In this document: positions 46,149-55,986 of the stretch, one piece after another
Numbering within the stretch: the first letter of the stretch is position 1
Layout: each line of letters begins with the position of its first letter
Source: Nostoc sp. PCC 7107
Lineage (GTDB): Bacteria > Cyanobacteriota > Cyanobacteriia > Cyanobacteriales > Nostocaceae
Direction: 5' to 3'
Assembly (NCBI RefSeq): GCF_000316625.1
Contig: NC_019676.1
Location: 2,870,501 to 2,934,500 of the forward strand
Length of the DNA: 64,000 nucleotides
The notes under the pieces: generated by a model
What the model was told of the DNA's origin: nothing
The model's input: only the letters and a program-made list of their open reading frames with translations
Databases searched by the model: none
Translations under genes and position numbers: made by a program

Positions 46149-49031
46149 TTAGAATGCACCAGATAAGGCAGAAACGCATCTTTCGCACAACAACGGATGC
46201 TCTGCTGATTCTCCCACATGGGTTGAGTAGTTCCAGCAGCGATCGCATTTTTCACCATCGGCATTTGCTACTCCAATTTGCCAGTCTACAGTTTGAACGG
46301 TATATTTTAATCCTTGCAATTTTTCCGGCGAATCTAAGACTTCCACTTGAGAAGTCAGCAACAAATACCGCAATTCGTCAATACCGTTACCGCTAACAGG
46401 ATTAAAGGCTTTGATAGCATCACCCAACTGTTTATGAGGTAAGTGAATCAAAGCTTTAGCTTCCAGGGAAGAACCAATCATTTTTTCGATTCTGGCTTGT
46501 TCTAAAACCTTGTTAACGTCGGTGCGGAGTTGTCGTAATGTTTCCCAAAATTCCCCTAATTCGGGATTGTCCCATTTATCCTCTACCTGCACCCAACCAG
46601 CTTGAAATACTGATTTGTAAGGTGTTTTGTAGGGGAGATATTGCCAGATATCTTCAGCAGTATGGCAGAGAACAGGTGCGATCGCTCGTGCTAAATTTTC
46701 TAAAGCAACGTGTATGACTGTCTGACAACTGCGTCGGCGGAAAGATTTCGACGCGCTGATGTATAGCCTATCCTTAGCAATATCTAAATAGAAGTTAGAT
46801 AAATCAACCACACAGAAATTCTGCACAGTTTGGAAGAAACGGAAGAATTGGAAACTATCAAACGCTTCCGTTACTTCTTGAAACACCTCACGAATGCGGT
46901 GCAGCATATACTTATCTAACTGCGGCAAATCTTCAAAAGGTACTGCATCTTTTTCCGGGTCGAAATCGTGCAAGCTACCCAACAAAAACCGCGCTGTATT
47001 GCGAATCTTACCGCGCACATCGTTCAGTTGCTTGATGATGTTTTTCCCAATGCGGACATCACCAGAATAGTCTACCGATGATACCCACAATCTCAAGACA
47101 TCTGCACCATAAGCTGGGTCTGATTTTTGATTTTTCCCGCCTTCAATGATGGCATTGGGGTCAACCACATTTCCTTCTGATTTGCTCATCTTCCGCCCTT
47201 GCTCATCCAAAGCAAAGCCGTGCGTTAACACAGTTTTGTAAGGCGCAATGTCATTTACAGCAACACTAGTGAGCAAACTTGATTGGAACCAACCTCGATG
47301 TTGGTCGGAACCTTCTAAATATATATCGGCGGGGTAGCGTAACTCTGGGCGTTGCTTGGCCACAGCCGCCCAAGATGAACCAGAATCAAACCAGACATCC
47401 ATTGTGTCTGTACCTCTGCGGTAAGACCTACCATTATTTCTATAGGATTCTGGTAATAATTCAGTAACAGACAATTCCCACCAAGCATCAGAACCCTTTT
47501 CAGCGATGATAGCTTGAACGTAGTTAATAGTTTCCTCATTTAACAGAGGTTCGTTCGTTTCCTCATCGTAGAATACAGGAATTGGTACACCCCAAGCACG
47601 TTGACGAGAAATACACCAATCAGAACGTTCCGCCACCATTGGCGTGATGCGATTTTCACCTTGGGCTGGTATCCATTTTACAGATGCGATCGCCTTTAGT
47701 GCCTCATCCCTAAATCCTTCCACCGAAGCAAACCACTGTTCTGTCGCCCGGAAAATCGTTGGTTTCTTCGTCCGCCAGTCATAAGGATATTTGTGGGCGT
47801 AAGCTTCCTCCTTCAACAGCGAACCCGCAGCCGTCAGCGCATCAATGACCGCCTGATTTCCGTCACCCAGCACATTTAACCCCGCAAACTGTCCCGCTTC
47901 TTCGGTAAAGTTGCCGTTATCATCCACTGGCGCAAGAATCGGCAATCCGTAACGCTGACCTACAATGTAGTCTTCTTGACCATGACCAGGGGCAGTATGC
48001 ACCAACCCAGTACCCGACTCAGTAGTAATGTAGTCACCCCCAACTACAACCGGACTTTCCCGGTCATATAAAGGATGACGGTAAGTAGTATGTTCTAACT
48101 CCTTACCCTTAAAAGTCGCCTTCACCGTCAACTCAGCCGAAATAGTAGCCGCCAACCGTTCCACCAAATCCGCCGCCACGATTAAATACTTAAATCCTCT
48201 CTGCGCCTCTGCGTCTCTGCGTGAGACTTCCACCACCGCGTAATTCAAATCCCCATTCACCGCCACAGCCAAGTTACCGGGAATTGTCCAAGGCGTAGTA
48301 GTCCACACAGCCACACCCAACTCAGGCAGATACTCTCCCAACACTGATTTTGCCGCCTCCGACAAACCAGTCACAGGGAACGCAGCATAAATACTCCGCG
48401 AAGTATGCCCTTCTGGATATTCCAACTCCGCCTCAGCCAACGCCGTCTTAGAACTTGGACTCCAGTGAACTGGCTTCAACCCGCGATAGATGTATCCTTT
48501 TAACACCATCTGTCCGAATACACCAATCTGCGCGGCTTCGTATTCCGGCTTCAGCGTCAGATATGGGTTATCCCAGTCACCCCAAACACCGTAGCGTTGG
48601 AAATTTTTACGTTGGTCATCTACCGTTGCTAAAGCAAACTCTTTCGCTTTTTGGCGCAACTGCAAAGGCGTTAAACTCTGCCGTTCTGCCGACTTAAGAT
48701 TTTGCAAAACCTTCAGTTCAATTGGCAAGCCGTGACAGTCCCAACCAGGCACATAACGAACCTTCCGCCCTTGTAACAACTGGTAGCGATTAATAATATC
48801 TTTGAGAATTTTATTTAAGGCATGACCAATATGCAGAGAGCCGTTTGCGTAGGGAGGGCCATCGTGCAGTATAAATAATTCGCCTGGGTTTTCTTGCGAC
48901 AGGCGTTCAAAAATTTTATTGTCTGCCCAAAACTTTTGAATTTCAGGTTCACGCTTGATGGCGTTAGCCCGCATCTCAAAATTAGTTTTAGGTAGATTTA
49001 CAGTGTCTTTGTAGCTTCCAGTTTCCGTCAC
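46149..49031 (-). CDS. ileS: Isoleucyl-tRNA synthetase
   Basis: It charges tRNA-Ile and edits mischarged valine. The 960-residue protein has PPYANGSLHIGHALNK (HIGH motif), the editing domain (about 190-400: TPWTIPGNLAVAVNG, GTGLVHTAPGHGQEDY), the KMSKSEGN motif, the anticodon-binding region, and a C-terminal zinc finger (CDRCWNYSTHVG and LLCERC). Complete. Residues around 262-272 (SRRDAEAQRG) are encoded by a dispersed short repeat inserted in frame in the editing domain; see findings. The start MTETGSYKDTVNLPKT fits relatives. Confidence 0.98.
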   Translation of the reverse strand: MTETGSYKDTVNLPKTNFEMRANAIKREPEIQKFWADNKIFERLSQENPGELFILHDGPPYANGSLHIGHALNKILKDIINRYQLLQGRKVRYVPGWDCHGLPIELKVLQNLKSAERQSLTPLQLRQKAKEFALATVDDQRKNFQRYGVWGDWDNPYLTLKPEYEAAQIGVFGQMVLKGYIYRGLKPVHWSPSSKTALAEAELEYPEGHTSRSIYAAFPVTGLSEAAKSVLGEYLPELGVAVWTTTPWTIPGNLAVAVNGDLNYAVVEVSRRDAEAQRGFKYLIVAADLVERLAATISAELTVKATFKGKELEHTTYRHPLYDRESPVVVGGDYITTESGTGLVHTAPGHGQEDYIVGQRYGLPILAPVDDNGNFTEEAGQFAGLNVLGDGNQAVIDALTAAGSLLKEEAYAHKYPYDWRTKKPTIFRATEQWFASVEGFRDEALKAIASVKWIPAQGENRITPMVAERSDWCISRQRAWGVPIPVFYDEETNEPLLNEETINYVQAIIAEKGSDAWWELSVTELLPESYRNNGRSYRRGTDTMDVWFDSGSSWAAVAKQRPELRYPADIYLEGSDQHRGWFQSSLLTSVAVNDIAPYKTVLTHGFALDEQGRKMSKSEGNVVDPNAIIEGGKNQKSDPAYGADVLRLWVSSVDYSGDVRIGKNIIKQLNDVRGKIRNTARFLLGSLHDFDPEKDAVPFEDLPQLDKYMLHRIREVFQEVTEAFDSFQFFRFFQTVQNFCVVDLSNFYLDIAKDRLYISASKSFRRRSCQTVIHVALENLARAIAPVLCHTAEDIWQYLPYKTPYKSVFQAGWVQVEDKWDNPELGEFWETLRQLRTDVNKVLEQARIEKMIGSSLEAKALIHLPHKQLGDAIKAFNPVSGNGIDELRYLLLTSQVEVLDSPEKLQGLKYTVQTVDWQIGVANADGEKCDRCWNYSTHVGESAEHPLLCERCVSALSGAF
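48196..48226. repeat. Dispersed repeat inserted in frame in ileS
   Basis: The plus strand reads cctctctgcgcctctgcg followed by tctctgcgtgag, a heptamer-like CTCTGCG repeat known from many cyanobacterial intergenic regions. In ileS it is translated as SRRDAEAQRG between ordinary editing-domain residues (VVEV before, FKYLIV after). Confidence 0.7.
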
Positions 49032-49197
49032 AGCTTCATGCCTAAGAATATATGTGCAGGTTTTATCAATTATAGAAGATGGCAGGAAGTCTAAAATTAT
49101 CTGTTTTGCTCATCCCAGCGCATAATAAGTAATAGGCATTTAATTATAATGTAATTTATACAATTATTAATAAGTATAGTTACTCAATAAAATATAT

Positions 49198-49848
49198 ATG
49201 ACAAACCCAGATGAAGAAGAGAATTTGAAAGAAGAGATTGAAAAAGCTCTCACCGCCATGAATAACTATATCAAAGAAGGTTATGATGCGCTTGCTAATC
49301 AACAAGACATTAGCGATAGAGAAATATATCAGCTATTCGCAGAAATCATGGGACAAGAACAAGCTGATAAATTGTTGAGTCAAAGAAAATGGAATACAAA
49401 ACTTTTCTTAAGGGATATTTCATTATTTCTAATGGAAGAACCTGAGTACCGTAAAAAATTTGAAGAGAGGGGATTCAATCATGAAGAAATTACTAAATTA
49501 CCTGTGAATTTAAATTTACTTCCAAATTCAGAAAATGCAGTTGTTGATATTCGTAAACTACGTGAATATTGTCTCAATCCAGAGCATTCTAAAGGAAAGG
49601 ATAAAGCTCGTCTTTTTTCATCTATGCTGGGTATAACGGCTGACAATGCTGAGGAATTACGCCAAGTTATTTTGACAGCAGCCAGAATTTATGAAGTCAG
49701 CTTAAATCGGTGTGATCAATATGGACAACGTTATACTTTAGATTTCCCTCTGACTAGCAAAGATAGAACTGCAACCATTCGCACTGGTTGGATTATAGAA
49801 GATGGTTCTGATATTCCCAGATTAACCAGCTGCTATCCTTTATTGTAA
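49198..49848 (+). CDS. DUF6883 domain protein
   Basis: A 216-residue protein. The N-terminal half (1-105) is helical and acidic (EEIEKALTAMNNYIKEGYDA). The C-terminal half is a DUF6883-like domain with LLPNSENAVVDIRKLREYCL, HSKGKDKARLFSSMLGI, YGQRYTLDFPLT and a last IRTGWIIEDGSDIPRLTSCY. This domain is often found alone or in toxin-like contexts, next to small DUF4926 proteins, as here (27 nt before the next gene). A role as a toxin-like effector is conjecture. Confidence 0.75.
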   Translation: MTNPDEEENLKEEIEKALTAMNNYIKEGYDALANQQDISDREIYQLFAEIMGQEQADKLLSQRKWNTKLFLRDISLFLMEEPEYRKKFEERGFNHEEITKLPVNLNLLPNSENAVVDIRKLREYCLNPEHSKGKDKARLFSSMLGITADNAEELRQVILTAARIYEVSLNRCDQYGQRYTLDFPLTSKDRTATIRTGWIIEDGSDIPRLTSCYPLL

Positions 49849-49875
49849 TGTTGTAATGTATCGAGTCTATCTAAA

Positions 49876-50124
49876 ATGAGTAAAAGTACACCAAAGTTGC
49901 TAGATATAGTAGCACTCACAATTGATCTGCCTGAATATAATTTGTTGCGTGGTCAAGTTGGTACGATAGTTGACATATTAGCGGATGGTGATGCTTTTGA
50001 AGTCGAATTTAGCGATCGCAATGGTCAAACCTACGAATCTGTTGGTTTACGTCCAGAGCAAATTATGGTTTTACATTTTGAGCCAGCATCACCTAGTTCA
50101 GTAGCAGAGATGGTTACAGCATAA
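49876..50124 (+). CDS. DUF4926 domain protein
   Basis: An 82-residue small beta-barrel (SH3/KOW-like) protein: LLDIVALTIDLPEYNLLRGQ, VGTIVDILADGDAFEVEFSD and a final LRPEQIMVLHF match the family. DUF4926 proteins typically sit next to DUF6883 genes, so this may be the immunity or partner protein. Translation starts at ATG 49876. The next gene begins 23 nt downstream, and the three probably share one transcript. Confidence 0.8.
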   Translation: MSKSTPKLLDIVALTIDLPEYNLLRGQVGTIVDILADGDAFEVEFSDRNGQTYESVGLRPEQIMVLHFEPASPSSVAEMVTA

Positions 50125-50147
50125 CTGAGTGTAGGCGAGTTTCAAAC

Positions 50148-50498
50148 ATGAAGCCTCAAGTTATTACAACAGAAGAAGAATACGATCGCACTCTAGAAAC
50201 TGTAGAAAAATTGATGGCGTGTAAAAATCGTACACCAGAACAAACCGCCATACTACAGCTGTTAGTGACTCTCATTGAAGAATTTGAAAACAAAAACTAT
50301 CCCCTTGAACCATCATCACCTCATGCAATTCTTAAGCATTTGATGGAAGCGCGAGGAATTAAACAATCTGACTTAGTGGGAATTATTGGTTCTAAAGGCG
50401 TGGTTTCCGAAGTTGTGAACGGTAACAGAGCAATTAGTAAAGCTCAAGCAAAAGCCCTAGGAGAATTTTTTCATGTTTCTCCAGCATTGTTTATCTAG
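50148..50498 (+). CDS. HigA-like helix-turn-helix antitoxin-type protein (COG5499)
   Basis: A 116-residue protein. An N-terminal helical domain (TEEEYDRTLETVEKLM, TPEQTAILQLLVTLIEEFE) is followed by an HTH domain with HLMEARGIKQSDLVGIIGSKG and SEVVNGNRAISKAQAKALGE. This is the HigA/COG5499 antitoxin plan. Usually a HigB ribonuclease gene lies directly upstream; here the upstream neighbours are DUF6883 and DUF4926 genes and no HigB is seen. It may be an orphan regulator or have recruited a new partner. Confidence 0.85.
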   Translation: MKPQVITTEEEYDRTLETVEKLMACKNRTPEQTAILQLLVTLIEEFENKNYPLEPSSPHAILKHLMEARGIKQSDLVGIIGSKGVVSEVVNGNRAISKAQAKALGEFFHVSPALFI

Positions 50499-50588
50499 TA
50501 GCTAGTTTAATTTGTGCGATCGCCACTTGGATACAAAAAACCCAACATGATATTAAATTCAAGCTGGGTTTAACTCAATTTAGCTCAT

Positions 50589-51287
50589 CTAACTATTTGG
50601 CGGTATTTGTTCCGTTGGAGCTTCCGCGGGGGGAGCAAGCACCGCATCCGGCGCAATTTCTTCTACAGGGATAGGTTCTTTATTTTCCGCTTCAGGATGT
50701 ACTTGTGCGGCTTCCACCAATTCCGGGGATGGGGGATGGGGTGGAATTACTTCTGGAACAGTCTCAGTTACAGATGTAGCAGCTGTAGTTGCAGGTACTT
50801 CTTCAGCAGCAGGTTCTGAGATAGGTGTAGTTTTGTCAATAATCTCAACAGCAGGTTTCTCTACTGGTACATTTTTACTGACAGATGGTTGTACTTTGTC
50901 TTTCACACCGCCAAAGGTGCTACTCAAACTTTGTTGTAACTTGCCAAGGCGTTCTGGAATAGATAATTTTGTCACCTGTTCTTGTAGGGAGGTTTTCACA
51001 GCTTCCGAACTAGGTACTGGAGTTTGTTGTAATTGCGGAGTGACTTGTCGCCGCAGTGATAAAGTTTGCCAGCCAAACCATACTAAAAGAGCCACACTAG
51101 CCACATGGCCTAGTAATAATCCTCCGCCAATATGTGGCGCAAACACCCATAAAACTAAAGCGTAAAACAGTCCAATACCACTCCAAATAAAATCATTCTT
51201 GCGATGGATCTCTGGGAAAAAGAAAGCTGATACGTAGAGTGATAAACTACCAAGACCGACCACCAAAGCTAGGACGTATGCCAGCAT
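50589..51287 (-). CDS. ycf66: Ycf66 family protein
   Basis: A 232-residue protein with two or three N-terminal membrane helices (LAYVLALVVGLGSLSLYVSAFFF, WSGIGLFYALVLWVFAP and a third near 60-75) and a long Pro/Glu/Val-rich, low-complexity C-terminal half (for example PHPPSPELVEAAQVHPEAE). Ycf66 occurs in cyanobacteria and some plastids; its function is unknown. The spacer to gnd (51288-51622) shows no gene. Confidence 0.9.
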   Translation of the reverse strand: MLAYVLALVVGLGSLSLYVSAFFFPEIHRKNDFIWSGIGLFYALVLWVFAPHIGGGLLLGHVASVALLVWFGWQTLSLRRQVTPQLQQTPVPSSEAVKTSLQEQVTKLSIPERLGKLQQSLSSTFGGVKDKVQPSVSKNVPVEKPAVEIIDKTTPISEPAAEEVPATTAATSVTETVPEVIPPHPPSPELVEAAQVHPEAENKEPIPVEEIAPDAVLAPPAEAPTEQIPPNS

Positions 51288-51622
51288 TTTTGGTTACTCC
51301 TTAACTATTTTTCATTGGGATTGGGTATTGAGTTTTAGGTACTAGGCACTAGAAAAATTAATCTGAATTTAAGGAAAAATTATTCTGAATTTAATTCCTA
51401 ATTACTAATCCCTGTCCCCTTATCCCTAAACTAGATATTCCAATTTTGCAAATTTTGCAGCACAATTGTTGACTTAGATACAATTTAAAACTTGTTATAT
51501 GTGATGTTAGTTCTGAGCTTTTACTAATGACAGTAACTCTTAATGTCTTCTTTAGGGGATAAGAGAAACTCTCGGATTACCCTAAAAGATGAAAGAATCT
51601 GCAAGAGTTAGCCAAACTAGTT

Positions 51623-53053
51623 ATGACACTACAAAGTTTTGGTGTGATTGGATTAGCCGTTATGGGCGAGAATATCGCTCTTAATGTAGAACGTAATGGT
51701 TTTCCAATTGCAGTATACAACCGCTCCCGCGAAAAAACCGATGCTTTCATGGCCGAGCGTGCGCCAGGGCGGAACGTTAAAGCAGCCTTTACTTTAGAAG
51801 AATTCGTTGCAGCATTGGAACGTCCCCGCAAAATTCTAGTAATGGTACAAGCTGGTAAACCCGTGGATGCGGTGATTCAGCAGCTCAAACCTTTGCTAAA
51901 CGAAGGCGATATCATTATTGATGGTGGCAACTCTTGGTTTGAAGATACCCAAAGACGTACCGAAGAACTAGAACCCCTAGGTCTGCGGTTTCTCGGTATG
52001 GGTGTGAGTGGTGGTGAAGAAGGCGCATTAAACGGCCCTTCTCTGATGCCTGGTGGTACCCAAAGTTCTTATGAGTATCTCTCACCAATTTTCAATAAAA
52101 TTGCTGCCCAAGTTGATGACGGCCCTTGTGTTACCTACGTCGGCCCTGGTGGTTCCGGTCACTATGTGAAGATGGTACACAACGGCATTGAGTACGGCGA
52201 TATGCAGCTGATTGCTGAAGCCTACGACTTGCTGAAAAATGCTGGTGGACTCGACCACAATCAGCTTCACGAAGTGTTTGCTGAATGGAACACCACTGAC
52301 GAACTCAATTCATTTTTGATTGAGATTACAGCTAATATCTTCCCCTACATTGACCCAGAAACCAGTCTACCCCTGGTAGATTTGATTGTGGACGCAGCAG
52401 GTCAAAAAGGAACTGGTCGCTGGACTGTACAAACTGCTTTGGAATTAGGAGTTTCGATTCCCACCATTACAGCAGCCGTAAATGCTCGGATTATCTCTTC
52501 TATTAAAGATGAACGGATAGCCGCATCCAAGCAACTCACAGGCCCCAGCGGCAAATATGACGGTACTACCAAAGAGTTTATTAACAAAGTTCGGGATGCT
52601 TTGTATTGCTCTAAGATTTGTTCTTATGCTCAAGGGATGGCTCTACTATCTACAGCTTCCAAAACATATAATTGGAATTTGGATTTGGGTGAATTAGCCC
52701 GGATTTGGAAAGGTGGTTGTATTATTCGTGCTGGCTTCTTGAATAAAATTAAGAAGGCATTTACCGAAAATCCCGCATTGCCTAACTTGCTATTGGCTCC
52801 TGAATTTAAGCAAACAATTCTCGATCGACAAACAGCTTGGCGGGAAGTAATCATAACTGCTGCAAAATTGGGTATTCCTGTACCAGCATTTAGCGCATCT
52901 TTAGATTATTTTGACAGCTATCGCCGCGATCGCTTGCCCCAAAACCTCACTCAAGCACAACGCGATTACTTCGGCGCACATACCTATCTACGTCTCGATA
53001 AACCAGGTAGTTTCCACACTGAATGGGTTCCCATCACGGAAGCCACAAAGTAA
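51623..53053 (+). CDS. gnd: 6-phosphogluconate dehydrogenase, decarboxylating
   Basis: It oxidatively decarboxylates 6-phosphogluconate to ribulose-5-phosphate in the oxidative pentose phosphate route, the main source of reductant in the dark and in heterocysts. The 476 residues have the NADP-binding start IGLAVMGENIALNVERNGF, VMVQAGKPVDAVI, the substrate motif MGVSGGEEGALNGPSLMPGG, catalytic Lys in GSGHYVKMVHNGIEYGDMQ, and the C-terminal helix bundle with FDSYRRDRLPQNLTQAQRDY. Complete. Confidence 0.98.
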   Translation: MTLQSFGVIGLAVMGENIALNVERNGFPIAVYNRSREKTDAFMAERAPGRNVKAAFTLEEFVAALERPRKILVMVQAGKPVDAVIQQLKPLLNEGDIIIDGGNSWFEDTQRRTEELEPLGLRFLGMGVSGGEEGALNGPSLMPGGTQSSYEYLSPIFNKIAAQVDDGPCVTYVGPGGSGHYVKMVHNGIEYGDMQLIAEAYDLLKNAGGLDHNQLHEVFAEWNTTDELNSFLIEITANIFPYIDPETSLPLVDLIVDAAGQKGTGRWTVQTALELGVSIPTITAAVNARIISSIKDERIAASKQLTGPSGKYDGTTKEFINKVRDALYCSKICSYAQGMALLSTASKTYNWNLDLGELARIWKGGCIIRAGFLNKIKKAFTENPALPNLLLAPEFKQTILDRQTAWREVIITAAKLGIPVPAFSASLDYFDSYRRDRLPQNLTQAQRDYFGAHTYLRLDKPGSFHTEWVPITEATK

Positions 53054-53116
53054 ACTTTCGCTCCTCTAAGTTATGAGCATCTTGTGAAAGTTTAAATTAC
53101 TGTTAGCTGAAGATTA

Positions 53117-53151
53117 GAAAGAGACTCTGAAGTTCAGAGTCTCTTTCTTTT
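53117..53151 (+). terminator. Terminator of gnd
   Basis: A perfect 15-bp inverted repeat GAAAGAGACTCTGAA (53117-53131) and TTCAGAGTCTCTTTC (53133-53147), followed by TTTT. It ends gnd just before the oppositely oriented tRNA gene. Confidence 0.88.
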
Positions 53152-53163
53152 GAAAAACTGTTA

Positions 53164-53236
53164 TGGAGCTAAGCGGGTTCGAACCGCTGACCTCTGCAAT
53201 GCCATTGCAGCGCTCTACCAACTGAGCTATAACCCC
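53164..53236 (-). tRNA. tRNA-Ala (anticodon GGC)
   Basis: On the minus strand the 73-nt sequence starts GGGGTTATAGCTCAGTTGG, has an anticodon stem CTGCA/TGCAG around ATGGCAT (anticodon GGC), a T arm with GGTTCGAACCC, and an acceptor pairing with TAGCTCC plus discriminator A. CCA is not encoded apart from the final overlap. All arms fold. Confidence 0.95.
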
Positions 53237-53331
53237 GAAAATCCATTGTTAATTTTGCCTTAATAATTTCTCATTTGTCAAGTCTTCTCTGTGCAATGAA
53301 TATAAATACTTAATTTATGACACAGAACTAT

Positions 53332-53523
53332 CTATGAAACTTGTAATAAGTAGGTCATACAGTGACCCATAAGAAAGTAGACTACTAACATAGCAGCAGC
53401 GGCAAGCGCTACCAATGTCCCTGCTAACATCAGAGAAAATTCTTTATTCTCGTAGGCTTTTTCCATAAGATGTAGCGACCATGCCACCAGCGCTACATCA
53501 AATAATAAAATAGGGATCAACAT
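53332..53523 (-). CDS. Small two-helix membrane protein
   Basis: A 63-residue protein with two hydrophobic helices (LIPILLFDVALVAWSLHLM and LAGTLVALAAAAMLVVYFLMG) joined by a charged loop (EKAYENKEFS). I recall such short proteins as conserved in filamentous cyanobacteria but know no function. It has a clean ATG start and lies alone between the tRNA and hisF. Confidence 0.55.
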   Translation of the reverse strand: MLIPILLFDVALVAWSLHLMEKAYENKEFSLMLAGTLVALAAAAMLVVYFLMGHCMTYLLQVS

Positions 53524-53627
53524 ATTTCTTAATATTTATTAATACTTGTAAAATAATATTAACATCGTTTTCAAGAACTGGACTCAATTTGGGTGGCAGT
53601 CACAAGGATTTAATAATATCTTTCGGC

Positions 53628-54401
53628 TTATGGGTACAAACGTACTGGTATGTGGCGATCGCGCAAATAATTCTTAATTTCTGAGACGCTTAATTGCCCG
53701 TAGTGCAGTAATGATGCTAATAACGCAGCTTCTGCTTTACCTTCAGTTACAGCTTGATAAATATGTTCACAATTACCTGCACCCCCAGAAGCAATTACGG
53801 GGATTTGGACTGATTGGGCGATCGCTTTAGTTAACTCTAAGTCATAGCCTGCTTGAGTCCCATCAGCATCCATACTTGTAACTAACAGTTCTCCTGCACC
53901 ACGTTGTTCAACTTCAGCCGCCCATTTGAGGGCATCTAAACCTGTATTTTCCCGCCCACCACGCACGTACACATCCCAGCCAGGATTTTCAGGATCAACC
54001 CTGCGTCTGGCATCAATTGCAACTACTATGCACTGATTACCAAAGCGATCGCTCGCCCGATTTATCAAGTCTGGGTCACGTACTGCCGCAGAATTAATAC
54101 TAACCTTGTCTGCTCCAGCCCGTAACAAAGCTTTAACATTTTCTAAGGTTTGGATACCGCCGCCTACAGTTAGCGGAATAAAGACCTGCTCTGCCGTGCG
54201 GTAAACTACATCGAGAATTGTATTTCGGTCTTCATGAGTGGCTGTAATATCCAGAAACACTAACTCATCTGCCCCAGCATCGTTGTAAACCTTTGCCAAC
54301 TCAACCGGATCACCGGCATCTTGGAGATTGACAAAGTTAACTCCTTTTACAACCCGTCCCGCCTTCACATCCAAGCAGGGTAAGATCCTTTTAGACAACA
54401 T
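53628..54401 (-). CDS. hisF: Imidazole glycerol phosphate synthase cyclase subunit
   Basis: It forms the imidazole ring of histidine with HisH supplying ammonia. The 257-residue half-barrel pair has the start [19 protein letters not shown], catalytic Asp in this segment and in [18 protein letters not shown], plus [12 protein letters not shown] and [13 protein letters not shown]. Complete. HisH is not in the window. Confidence 0.97.
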   Translation of the reverse strand: MLSKRILPCLDVKAGRVVKGVNFVNLQDAGDPVELAKVYNDAGADELVFLDITATHEDRNTILDVVYRTAEQVFIPLTVGGGIQTLENVKALLRAGADKVSINSAAVRDPDLINRASDRFGNQCIVVAIDARRRVDPENPGWDVYVRGGRENTGLDALKWAAEVEQRGAGELLVTSMDADGTQAGYDLELTKAIAQSVQIPVIASGGAGNCEHIYQAVTEGKAEAALLASLLHYGQLSVSEIKNYLRDRHIPVRLYP

Positions 54402-54558
54402 AGTAAATTCTCAACTCCTTGCTTCAATGTCTGGAATTTAAATTTTAAATTGGTACGTGTCTTCCCAACCCAAAATTTTCGCATCTGAGGTTTATTCTCA
54501 AATATTGCGATATCGATGGCGCTCAACCAGTCCTCAAGTCAAAGTTAATAGCTGAATT

Positions 54559-55659
54559 ATGGCGATAATCTCCTCGAAAAAACAGCCTCCTGAACCCAAT
54601 AAACCACCCAAAGAGCCGAGGGAATCAGTAAAAGCATCTTCCCAAGAAACTATATTGCAGCCTGAAGCCGCTGTTGATGAACAAGGAAAACCAGAAGAGA
54701 GTATTCGACCACAGCGATTTGCCGATTACATTGGGCAGAAAGACTTAAAGGATGTGCTAGAAATTGCCATCAAAGCCGCAAAATCACGGGGTGAAGTCCT
54801 GGATCACTTGTTGTTGTATGGCCCGCCAGGATTGGGTAAAACGACAATGGCAATGATTTTAGCATCAGAAATGGGTGTTAACTATAAGATTACGAGTGCG
54901 CCAGCGCTAGAACGTCCACGAGATATTGTCGGGCTATTGGTGAACCTGAAACCCGGAGATATCATATTTATCGACGAAATTCATCGTCTTTCCAGGATGA
55001 CTGAGGAAATTCTCTATCCAGCTATGGAGGATTATCGCTTAGATATTACCATTGGCAAGGGTACTAGTGCGCGGATTAGAAGTTTACCACTGGCGAAATT
55101 TACCTTAGTGGGCGCGACAACCCGTGTTGGTGCTTTGACTTCACCTTTGCGCGATCGCTTTGGCTTAGTGCAGAAGTTACGCTTTTATGAAGTGGATGAA
55201 TTGAGCCAAATTGTTCTTCGCAGTTCGCAACTCCTACAAACCAACGTGACAGCCGATGGTGCGACGGAAATCGCCCGCCGTTCACGAGGTACACCACGAA
55301 TCGCTAATCGGCTTCTTAAACGAGTACGTGATTTTGCAGAAGTCAAAAAACTAACAGAAATTACCGAAAGCATAGCTGCTGAAGCACTACAACTCTTCCA
55401 AGTAGACCCCTGCGGCTTAGATTGGACAGACCGCAAAATGCTCAGTGTCATTATTGAAAATTTCAATGGTGGCCCTGTGGGTTTAGAAACCATCGCCGCA
55501 GCGACTGGGGAAGATACCCAGACAATTGAAGAAGTATATGAACCTTACTTGATGCAGATTGGCTATTTAAGCCGGACACCGCGCGGTCGGATCGCCACAA
55601 AAGCTGCATATCAGCATTTGGGATTCAAGCCACCCAATGAGCAGTTGTCTATTTTATAA
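54559..55659 (+). CDS. ruvB: Holliday junction branch migration helicase RuvB
   Basis: The AAA+ motor of the RuvAB complex that moves Holliday junctions. The 366-residue protein has a divergent, charged N-terminal extension (about 1-50), then [18 protein letters not shown], Walker [15 protein letters not shown], Walker [30 protein letters not shown] (sensor 1) and [20 protein letters not shown] (sensor 2), and the C-terminal winged helix. The extension is longer than in E. coli but usual in cyanobacteria. No ruvA or ruvC is near. Confidence 0.97.
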   Translation: MAIISSKKQPPEPNKPPKEPRESVKASSQETILQPEAAVDEQGKPEESIRPQRFADYIGQKDLKDVLEIAIKAAKSRGEVLDHLLLYGPPGLGKTTMAMILASEMGVNYKITSAPALERPRDIVGLLVNLKPGDIIFIDEIHRLSRMTEEILYPAMEDYRLDITIGKGTSARIRSLPLAKFTLVGATTRVGALTSPLRDRFGLVQKLRFYEVDELSQIVLRSSQLLQTNVTADGATEIARRSRGTPRIANRLLKRVRDFAEVKKLTEITESIAAEALQLFQVDPCGLDWTDRKMLSVIIENFNGGPVGLETIAAATGEDTQTIEEVYEPYLMQIGYLSRTPRGRIATKAAYQHLGFKPPNEQLSIL

Positions 55660-55986
55660 AGTGACAGAGTGCGATCGCATCATGCTTTGGGGAATGTGAG
55701 ATGATGCGATCGCAGGCTGAACAGATCAAATATAGAATGCTTCATGCGCCGAGATTCGATTTTCTATAAACTCTTTCAACAATCCCCCAGTTTATTATTT
55801 GAACTATTGAAATATTAAGTCGAGCCGAGGTAGAGTCGATGTGAGGAATAACGCTCCAAGAAACAAGAGTTTACCGTGAAATTAAAGAAGAAGGAAGAAC
55901 GGAAGAAGCTGTTAACTTGATTATCCGAATCTTAACTAATACCAATTCAAAAAATGTTTGCGACAGATAAGGCATTGAGGATGAAG

